Positions 31,012-37,026 of a stretch of 37,026 bases of DNA are shown in pieces. Source of the stretch: Wenzhouxiangellaceae bacterium (GTDB lineage: Bacteria; Pseudomonadota; Gammaproteobacteria; Xanthomonadales; Wenzhouxiangellaceae). The notes beneath the pieces were generated by a model. The model had not been told where the DNA came from, ran no database searches, and saw nothing but the letters and a program-made list of their open reading frames with translations. Numbering within the stretch: position 1 is the first letter of the stretch; the number at the start of each line of letters is the position of its first letter. The position numbers were made by a program, and so were the translations under genes. The stretch covers positions 44,279-81,304 of the forward strand of contig JAGXKW010000004.1 in NCBI GenBank assembly GCA_018334995.1, read 5' to 3'.

Positions 31012-33261
31012 ATGCCGCTGATCACGCAGAGAATCGTTCGTGGGCTGACCCCGTTCATGGACCCGATCCTGACGCCGGCCACGCGCCAGAGACCCGAAAA
31101 GATCATTCTCGGCGTCCGGCCCGGCCATCGACCCAGCGACAAGCCGCCGGTGCGCATCTTCCTGGGCTCCGAGCGGCGCCAGTTCCGCGCCGAGCGGGTC
31201 TTCATCTGGTCGGTCGAAAAACACCGCGACCCCAGCCGGATCTACGAGATTCATCTGCTCAAGGGGCTCAAGGGCTACGTCAGCGGCTTCTGGATCACCG
31301 GCTTCACCAATTATCGCTTCGCCATTCCGCATTTCTGCGACTATCAGGGCCGGGCCATCTACAACGACGTCGACCAGGTCTGGCTGACCGATCCGGCCGA
31401 ACTGTTCGACCGCGAGATGGGCAAGGCCGGATTTCTTTCGATCAACGACCACGACACCTCGGTCATGCTGATCGACTGCCAGCGCATGTCCGGGGTCTGG
31501 AACCGCGACGCGGTGGTCAAGACCACGCGCAAGCGTATCGAGGCGCGCGCCCGCGCAGCCGGCCTTTGGGGCGAAATGGAAGGCAGGTTCAATGCCCGCG
31601 ACAAGGAATACGAGCCCGGCGAATCGGCCTGCGTGCACTTCACGACCCTCCATACCCAGCCCTGGCGGCCTTTCCCGGAATGGTTCGTCTACCAGGACAA
31701 CCCGACCGGTCCGCTGTGGTTCGATCTCGAACGCGAGGCCAACGAGGCGCATTTCCTGCCGGTCTCGGCCCTGCGACCGTCGCTGGCCTGGCCGGACACC
31801 TCGCTGGCGCTTTCGGCGCGCGACGACGGCCCCGAAATCACCCGGCTGCTCGGGGTGCATCCGGCCGCCGACCTGCATGCCGATACGCGGCGGGTCCGGG
31901 ATCTGCTGGAGCGCGTACCCGACGCTGACCTGCCGTGGGTGCTGGACCGCCTGTTCGCGATGACCGCCAACCTCGAGATCGAACTGCGCGAACCGGTCTG
32001 GATTCGCCGGGGCAAGCCACGGCGCAGCCTCCACTTCTGGATCGAGCAACTGCACCTGGCGCAACGACTCAATCCCGAAACGCGCTGGCGCCTGGAGCGG
32101 CGCGTCGGAACGAGCCGCCGCGTGCTGACCGGCGGCCCGCTCCCGGACGGACCGGTCGCGATCGTTTCCGGTCCCGGCGCGCGTACCCGCAGCAAAGCCG
32201 AAGCCGTGGGCGGCGCCCTGGCGCGCGTCACCGGCCGCGAAATGACTCGCGTCGGCAGACATGGCGGGCGTTTCGTCAACGGCGTGCGAGCGCTGACGGG
32301 TCGAGGACTGATCGACGACGCCGATCCGGCGCCGGCGATTCTTGTCGCATCGGGTGCGCTCGCCGCGCGTGCCGCCCGGCGCGCGGTCGCGCGCAGCGAG
32401 CATCCACCGGCACTCGTGCTCGTCGGACGCAATGCAGGGCGCGTGCCGGAACATGCCGGCGCAGCCGTCAGCATGGCGCACCACGATCTTCCGCCGCACC
32501 CGAACCGGATCACCACGCTGCTCGGTTTCGGTCACCGCGACGAATGGCAGCCCGCCGTAGATACGCGTCGATGGCAGGACTGGCTCGAGTCCCGGCCGCG
32601 CTGCGCCCTGATCGTGGGCAGAAATCCGACCGGCGACTGGTCGAGCGACGAACTCGAAACCGTGCTCAACGACGCGCAGCAATGGGCTCGGGAACGAAAC
32701 GCCCGCCTGCTGATCGTCACGACGCGACACTCCGCGGCCGCCGGCCCGTGGCTGCAACGGCGCGCCGACGAGAATGTGGACGTTTACGCCTGGCAGCGCG
32801 ATGATGACGATGATCCCTACAGCATAGTGCTGGAACACGCAGGCGCGCTGTTGATCGCCGGAGGGACGCCGGCGATATTTCAGGATGCCGTGGCCGGACC
32901 CAAACCGGTCTACCTGGTGCCCTGGCTGGAGCATCCCGGCCCATGGAAGCGTTTTGCCTCAACCGTCGCCGCGCGCGCTTTCCGGCCCAGCTACAACAAA
33001 CGCGGCAGCATTCGTCCGCAGCAGGGCCTGACCTATATATGTGCGCGCCTCGTCGAGCGCGGCTGGGTCCTGCCACCACGCGGGCTGGCCGACTGGCAAC
33101 GCCTGCTGGTCGAGCGGGGACTGGCCGCATGGATCGGCTCCCGCGCCATTCCCTCCAGGCGTCACGTCGCGGAGTTGGCGGCCGTGTGCCATCAGATCAT
33201 GCAACGGTTGGAACCGAAGGCCGACGCGCCCGGCACAGACAAAGACAAGGCTCGCTCCTAG
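31012..33261 (+). CDS. two-domain glycosyltransferase: GT-A (GT8-like) domain plus ELM1-like domain
   Basis: A 749-residue protein. The N-terminal part (about 45-330) looks like a GT-A sugar transferase: VRIFLGSERRQ, the metal-binding DVD at 119-121 inside GRAIYNDVDQVWLTDPAELFD, and later VMLIDC. A helical linker follows. The C-terminal part (about 381-735) resembles the ELM1 (DUF1022, mitochondrial-fission-ELM1-like) family, a GT-B-like fold: PVAIVSGPGARTRSKAEAV, VASGALAARAARRAV, HHDLPPHPNRITTLLG, and ALLIAGGTPAIFQDAV. A fusion of the two would add two sugars, or recruit and transfer one, onto the lipid made by the preceding genes. It is the last gene of the tightly packed run. Each domain alone is known; I do not know of the pair being described. 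Confidence 0.72.
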   Translation: MPLITQRIVRGLTPFMDPILTPATRQRPEKIILGVRPGHRPSDKPPVRIFLGSERRQFRAERVFIWSVEKHRDPSRIYEIHLLKGLKGYVSGFWITGFTNYRFAIPHFCDYQGRAIYNDVDQVWLTDPAELFDREMGKAGFLSINDHDTSVMLIDCQRMSGVWNRDAVVKTTRKRIEARARAAGLWGEMEGRFNARDKEYEPGESACVHFTTLHTQPWRPFPEWFVYQDNPTGPLWFDLEREANEAHFLPVSALRPSLAWPDTSLALSARDDGPEITRLLGVHPAADLHADTRRVRDLLERVPDADLPWVLDRLFAMTANLEIELREPVWIRRGKPRRSLHFWIEQLHLAQRLNPETRWRLERRVGTSRRVLTGGPLPDGPVAIVSGPGARTRSKAEAVGGALARVTGREMTRVGRHGGRFVNGVRALTGRGLIDDADPAPAILVASGALAARAARRAVARSEHPPALVLVGRNAGRVPEHAGAAVSMAHHDLPPHPNRITTLLGFGHRDEWQPAVDTRRWQDWLESRPRCALIVGRNPTGDWSSDELETVLNDAQQWARERNARLLIVTTRHSAAAGPWLQRRADENVDVYAWQRDDDDDPYSIVLEHAGALLIAGGTPAIFQDAVAGPKPVYLVPWLEHPGPWKRFASTVAARAFRPSYNKRGSIRPQQGLTYICARLVERGWVLPPRGLADWQRLLVERGLAAWIGSRAIPSRRHVAELAAVCHQIMQRLEPKADAPGTDKDKARS

Positions 33262-33294
33262 AACCATGATCGGGAAACGTGGTCAAATTTCGAT

Positions 33295-33807
33295 ATGAAG
33301 GTTCTGCAGAAATGGCTCGGTATCGATCGCGCCGGCATGGCGTCGGTCATTCTTTGCTGGCTGCTGGCGGCACCGGCCAGCGCCGAGATCTATCGCTGCG
33401 TGGATGGCGAGACCACGGTCTTTTCCGATAAGCCCTGCTCCCAGGACGCCGAAGTGCACAGGAGCGAGGACAGGATCAGCGTGGTGAATCCGGCCGAAAA
33501 TCTCGACCGGGTTGCCGCGAGCAACAAGACTTTTCTGGAAAAGCGTCGCCAGGCACTGGCGCAGCAACGCGAATACGCGGCCGAACAGCAGCGCGAAGCC
33601 CAGCAACGCCAACGCCGGCGCGAAGCGCTCGAGCAAGCGTCGCGTTACCGGACCGTCGTCGGCCAACTGGGACATTCGGCCTTCGGGGTGCGGCCGATCG
33701 ACCCGCGCACCGATTCACGACGACAACGGCCGGAAAGCCCGGAGGAACCGACGCGCCGGACATTGCTGTCGCGTTCCGGCGGCAACCAGCCAAACATCCT
33801 GCGCTGA
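33295..33807 (+). CDS. DUF4124 domain protein, exported
   Basis: A 170-residue secreted or periplasmic protein. The signal peptide (about 1-30) ends APASA before EIYRCVDGETTVFSDKPC, which is the DUF4124 signature with its two cysteines. A charged Gln/Arg/Glu-rich stretch (about 78-120) is probably a coiled coil. Function of the family is unknown. It begins 33 bases after the glycosyltransferase stop and ends ten bases before the convergent fatty acyl reductase stop, so it may be cotranscribed with the lipid operon or be independent. Confidence 0.85.
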   Translation: MKVLQKWLGIDRAGMASVILCWLLAAPASAEIYRCVDGETTVFSDKPCSQDAEVHRSEDRISVVNPAENLDRVAASNKTFLEKRRQALAQQREYAAEQQREAQQRQRRREALEQASRYRTVVGQLGHSAFGVRPIDPRTDSRRQRPESPEEPTRRTLLSRSGGNQPNILR

Positions 33808-33817
33808 TTCAACGCCC

Positions 33818-35809
33818 CTACCAGTGAATCCCGCGCATCAGGCTGGCAAAAGCCACCTGTTCCTGGGTCGCCCTGCCCTCGCTGCTGCTGGGCCGCTCGC
33901 CACGCGCCGCGGCTGAATCGGGGAACATCCGGAACGCCGAGTTCATGACGATCTCGGAAATCTTGGGCGCCAGCGCATGCAGTACCGAGGCGAAGACGCC
34001 CAGACGGGTGGCAATCCGCTGCGGGCGATAGATCACGGCCTGCTTGACCATGTCCGCCGCGTCCTCGGGCGTGATCGTCGGCACCGATTCATAGATCTTG
34101 GTCGGCGCGATCATCGGCGTCCGGACCAGCGGCATGTTGATGGTGGTAAACGCCACGCCGGTGTCGTTGAACTCGGCCGCCGCACAGCGCGAGAAGGCGT
34201 CCAGTGCGGCCTTGGAAGCCACATACGCTGAAAAGCGGGGCGCATTGGTCAGCACACCGATCGACGAGATGTTGATGATGTGGCCGCTGCGACGCTCGGC
34301 CATCGGCGGAAGCAGTCCCAGGATCATCTTCAGCGAGCCGAAATAATTCAGCTGCATGCAGCGCTCGAAGTCGTGGAAGCGATCATAGGAAAGGGCGATC
34401 GATCGCCGGATCGAGCGTCCGGCATTGTTGACCAGCACGTCCACCGCGCCATGATCGGCCAGCACCTGGGCGCACAACTTGTCGGTGTCGTCGTAGTCGG
34501 CCAGGTCGCAGGTATAGGTGAATGCGGTCCCGCCATCGGCCTCGATTTCCTTTTTCGTCTCCGCCAGTTCGGTCTCCTTGCGGGCAACGATAATCACCTT
34601 TGCCCCGGCTTCGGCCATCATCATGGCGGTGGCCTTGCCGATGCCCGACGAGCCGCCGGTAACCAGGACCACCTTGTCCCTGACGTGTCCGCTGAGCGAA
34701 CGGTCGATGAACAGATCCGGATCGAGGTGGCGCTCCCAATAGTCCCACAGCACCCAGGCGTAATCCTCCAGAGGCGGCACTTTGATTCCCGAGCCCTTGA
34801 GCGCGCGATCGGCTTCGCGGGTGTCGAAACTGGTCGGATAATTGAAAAAACTCAGCACGTCCTTCGGGATACCCAGGTCGCTGAGTACCTGGTCGATGAT
34901 CCGGCGAACCGGCGGCAGCATTCCGATGCCCTGCTTGACCGGCTGCGGGATGAGATTGAACAACCGGGCATCGACGCGCATGGACATCATCGGTGCATGC
35001 GCGGCCTCGGCGAACAGGTTCATGACCTCGCCGATGCGCTTGGGATTGGGATCGGTCAGGTGGAAGCAACCGTTGTCCAGCCGGGGCTTGTGAGCGATGT
35101 GGTCCATCGCGCGGGCGACGAAATCCACCGGCACCAGGTTGATTCGGCCACCTTCCAGGCCGAGGGTCGGCACCCAGGGGGGCAGCATGCGCCTGAGCTT
35201 CTGGATCAGTTTGAAAAAGAAATAAGGCCCGTCGATCTTGTCGATTTCCCCGGTCTTCGAATGTCCGACCACGATTCCGGGCCGATAGATTCGCCACGGA
35301 ATCTCGCATTTGCGCCGCACCAGCCCCTCGGAATCATGCTTGGTGCGGAAATAGGGATGATCCAGCCCCGTGGCCTCCTCGAACATGTCTTCGCGGAACG
35401 CCCCCTGAAACATGCCGGCCACGGCGATCGAAGAGGTGTGATGAAAACACTTCGCGCCGACCGCGGCGGCGAAATCCATGGTGTTCTGCGTGCCGTCGAT
35501 ATTGACCTTTTCCTGCGACTCGGCGCTGGCATCGAGATCGTATACGGCGGCCAGGTGAAACACGTGTTTGACCTTGCCCTGGAGCTTCTCCATGTCCGCC
35601 TTCGACACTCCGAGACGGGGCTTGGTAAGATCGCCGCCGACGGCGACGACCCGCTTGCTCGCATCGCTCCAGCGCTCGGCGACCAACGCCTTGAACTTCT
35701 TTTTGGAACCGCGGCGCACGAGCACGTACACGTTACCGCGGCGCTGAAGCAGTTGATCGATGAGATTCCGGCCGATGAATCCGGTCCCACCCGTCACGAA
35801 ATAGGCCAT
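33818..35809 (-). CDS. bifunctional fatty acyl-CoA/ACP reductase (Marinobacter FAR type)
   Basis: A 663-residue protein of two dehydrogenase domains. The N-terminal extended SDR (1 to about 365) has YFVTGGTGFIGRNL, HLAAVYDLDASAE and Y153xxxK157 in YFRTKHDSEG, plus FAR-type VPVDFVARAMDHIAH. The C-terminal classical SDR (about 378-630) has VTGGSSGIGKA (383-393), NNAG (461-464), and Y529xxxK533 in YVASK. Length and wording follow the Marinobacter enzyme that reduces acyl-CoA or acyl-ACP all the way to fatty alcohol for wax esters. AAGGAG nine bases ahead of ATG 35809 sets the start. It faces acyl-CoA-binding protein across a 177-base divergent gap. A wax ester synthase gene is not in the window, so alcohols could serve another lipid. 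Confidence 0.92.
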   Translation of the reverse strand: MAYFVTGGTGFIGRNLIDQLLQRRGNVYVLVRRGSKKKFKALVAERWSDASKRVVAVGGDLTKPRLGVSKADMEKLQGKVKHVFHLAAVYDLDASAESQEKVNIDGTQNTMDFAAAVGAKCFHHTSSIAVAGMFQGAFREDMFEEATGLDHPYFRTKHDSEGLVRRKCEIPWRIYRPGIVVGHSKTGEIDKIDGPYFFFKLIQKLRRMLPPWVPTLGLEGGRINLVPVDFVARAMDHIAHKPRLDNGCFHLTDPNPKRIGEVMNLFAEAAHAPMMSMRVDARLFNLIPQPVKQGIGMLPPVRRIIDQVLSDLGIPKDVLSFFNYPTSFDTREADRALKGSGIKVPPLEDYAWVLWDYWERHLDPDLFIDRSLSGHVRDKVVLVTGGSSGIGKATAMMMAEAGAKVIIVARKETELAETKKEIEADGGTAFTYTCDLADYDDTDKLCAQVLADHGAVDVLVNNAGRSIRRSIALSYDRFHDFERCMQLNYFGSLKMILGLLPPMAERRSGHIINISSIGVLTNAPRFSAYVASKAALDAFSRCAAAEFNDTGVAFTTINMPLVRTPMIAPTKIYESVPTITPEDAADMVKQAVIYRPQRIATRLGVFASVLHALAPKISEIVMNSAFRMFPDSAAARGERPSSSEGRATQEQVAFASLMRGIHW

Positions 35810-35921
35810 CCGTGGGTTCTCCTTTTCTTTTTTGCATTGATCGATGTTGCCAAGAGTACCGACCTTGGCTCCGCAACGCCAGCCCCGATCGACGCCGGGC
35901 CGCGGATTCCGCACCGGACCG

Positions 35922-35950
35922 TTGACCTTCGGGCACGCGCATGCTAAGAA
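35922..35950 (+). promoter_or_regulatory. candidate sigma-70 promoter for ACBP-tetR
   Basis: TTGACC (35922-35927) and TAAGAA (35945-35950) are 17 bases apart, ending 36 bases before the ACBP start. The -35 matches five of six positions; the -10 is weak, as expected for a regulated promoter. Confidence 0.45.
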
Positions 35951-35986
35951 GTAACCTGACGAGTCGAACCAGAAGGGAAGCACCAG

Positions 35987-36244
35987 GTGAGTGATCTGAA
36001 ACAGGAATTCGAGCAGGCATCCGAGCGCGTCAAACAACTGGACGAGCGGCCGGACAATGACACCTTGCTCAAGCTCTACGCCTTGTACAAACAAGGTGCC
36101 GAAGGGGACGTCAGCGGCGAACGACCCGGTTTCTTCGATTTCGTGGGCGTGGCCAAGTACGAAGCCTGGGAGAAGCTCAAGGGCACCGACCAGAAAGAGG
36201 CGATGAAGCGCTATATCGAGCTTGTCGACTCTCTGACGGACTGA
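35987..36244 (+). CDS. acyl-CoA-binding protein
   Basis: An 85-residue ACBP of the four-helix type that binds long-chain acyl-CoA in the cytosol. The core YALYKQGAEGDVSGERPGFFD followed by KYEAWEKLKGTDQKEAM matches the family signature, with the Tyr and Lys residues that contact the CoA adenine and phosphate. Start is GTG 35987 with AGAAGGGAAG upstream. ACBPs are common in eukaryotes and uncommon in bacteria. Its place back to back with the acyl reductase suggests it presents acyl-CoA to that enzyme or buffers its pool. A TetR gene follows after 23 bases. Confidence 0.93.
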   Translation: MSDLKQEFEQASERVKQLDERPDNDTLLKLYALYKQGAEGDVSGERPGFFDFVGVAKYEAWEKLKGTDQKEAMKRYIELVDSLTD

Positions 36245-36267
36245 GGGGGCGGCGCGCTCGTCCGCGC

Positions 36268-36891
36268 ATGTCTCGCTCCCGTACCCCAGAGCGCATCGCC
36301 GAAACCGCGCTGGCGCTGTTCAACGCGTTCGGCGAACCGAATGTGACGACGAATCGCATCGCCGACGAACTCGAGATCAGTCCGGGCAACCTGCACTATC
36401 ATTTCAGGACCAAGCAGGATCTCATCGACACGCTGTTCAGCCGCTTCGAGCACCGCATGCTCGAACTGCTGGGCGGAGATGGCATCGACGAGGCCGACGT
36501 CGAGGATGCCTGGCTTTTCCTGCACCTGGTGTTCGAAAACATTGCGGCCTACCGGTTCATCTACCGCGACCTCAACGAACTGTGCACCAGAAGCCGGAAT
36601 CTTCGCCGACGCATCCGCGCGATCCTGAAACTCTCGATGCGCACGGCCTCGGACCTGCTGGCCGCGCTGGAGCGCAGCGGTCAGCTCGAAGCAATGGCGC
36701 TGGAGCGGGAATCGGCGGTGCGCAACATCGTGCTGATCAGCAGCTACTGGATCGCGTTCGACCAGGTCATGGAACTCGACGTCGAGCCCCGGCCCGACCG
36801 GGCCGCGATCCAGGTCATGAGCCTGGTCAGCCCCTACCTGCGCGGCCCGGCCCGCGAACAGTTCGAACACCTCGCCAACGCCTACCGCTGA
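36268..36891 (+). CDS. TetR/AcrR-family transcriptional regulator
   Basis: A 207-residue repressor-type protein. The N-terminal helix-turn-helix (about 8-50) reads PERIAETALALFNAFGEPNVTTNRIADELEISPGNLHYHF, the TetR pattern, and a helical ligand-binding domain follows. It is just after the ACBP gene, so it likely controls the ACBP/acyl-reductase divergent promoter in answer to a fatty acyl ligand; that is inference from position. The hydrophobic C-terminal domain could bind acyl-CoA but no specific ligand residues can be named. Confidence 0.9.
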   Translation: MSRSRTPERIAETALALFNAFGEPNVTTNRIADELEISPGNLHYHFRTKQDLIDTLFSRFEHRMLELLGGDGIDEADVEDAWLFLHLVFENIAAYRFIYRDLNELCTRSRNLRRRIRAILKLSMRTASDLLAALERSGQLEAMALERESAVRNIVLISSYWIAFDQVMELDVEPRPDRAAIQVMSLVSPYLRGPAREQFEHLANAYR

Positions 36892-36946
36892 CCCGCGGAC
36901 CGGTGAATCTGACATTTTGATCCTGACCCTGATCGGCTTCGATCCC

Positions 36947-37017
36947 GGATCCGGCGGGGTTCGCCCGCCTCGGTTCGACGCGTGGCGAGGCCCTCGGCGG
37001 GCGCCCCCGCCGGATCC
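36947..37017. repeat. long GC-rich inverted repeat after tetR
   Basis: The arm 36947-36969 (starting GGATCCGGCGGGG) and the arm 36996-37017 (ending CCCCGCCGGATCC) are near-perfect reverse complements over 22-23 bases with a 26-base loop that can pair partly itself. It may terminate the tetR transcript or be the edge of a larger repeat cut by the window end. Bases 36892-36946 hold nothing recognisable. Confidence 0.6.
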
Positions 37018-37026
37018 TCGCGCCTC

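Noticed and set aside
33266-33298. Ten-codon open frame overlapping the DUF4124 start (ATGA)
   Set aside because: Too short and without a clear ribosome site; likely chance.
1-37026. tRNA, rRNA, CRISPR arrays, transposase or integrase genes
   Set aside because: I looked for regularly spaced repeats, mobile-element proteins and cloverleaf-like sequences and saw none; a covariance-model scan would be needed to exclude a small RNA.

Overview
The window comes from a GC-rich bacterium. The gene content points to a gammaproteobacterium, possibly near Wenzhouxiangella, Xanthomonadales or Marinobacter-like marine lineages: an E. coli-like PrpD, a Marinobacter-type two-domain fatty acyl reductase, and long runs of ATGA-overlapped genes. 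This placement is inference. No rRNA, tRNA, CRISPR array, phage or insertion-sequence gene was recognised. Almost everything concerns isoprenoid, hopanoid and membrane-lipid chemistry.

Region 1 (1-8874): a tight minus-strand operon reads squalene synthase, squalene-hopene cyclase, an HpnG-like phosphorylase, diphosphomevalonate decarboxylase, phosphomevalonate kinase, then a single open frame in which a class II HMG-CoA reductase is joined to a mevalonate kinase and runs off the left edge. Farnesyl-diphosphate synthase is transcribed divergently. Together these cover HMG-CoA to hopene except isopentenyl-diphosphate isomerase, which would lie elsewhere.

Region 2 (8875-17846): an OmpR-type response regulator faces, tail to tail, a seven-gene minus-strand operon: desaturase, FAD oxidoreductase, DUF1365, CFA synthase, DUF2878, a second CFA-like methyltransferase, sensor kinase. 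Every junction overlaps. An NTF2-like protein gene diverges from its head. This resembles the lipid-modification clusters that other proteobacteria place under RpoE/ChrR control, but here a two-component system is attached.

Region 3 (17847-25244): mostly housekeeping. It holds prpD with a sodium:solute symporter, a MenA-like prenyltransferase, a small cyclic-nucleotide-binding protein, ffh and a YpjD/CcsA-like membrane protein. A roughly 144-bp repeat with inverted ends sits at two convergent gene junctions (9688-9832 and 22195-22338), each time directly against a stop codon.

Region 4 (25308-33807): a plus-strand operon of a desaturase-family enzyme, DAG-kinase-fold lipid kinase, Tam41-like phosphatidate cytidylyltransferase, ABC exporter, LpxL-like acyltransferase lacking the usual catalytic acid, and a double glycosyltransferase (GT-A domain plus ELM1-like domain). 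This looks like a pathway for an undescribed exported (glyco)lipid and is the best candidate for a new system, together with the HMGR-MVK fusion.

Region 5 (33818-37026): a two-domain fatty acyl-CoA reductase, divergent from acyl-CoA-binding protein and a TetR regulator, forms a fatty-alcohol or wax-ester module. A long GC-rich inverted repeat closes the window.
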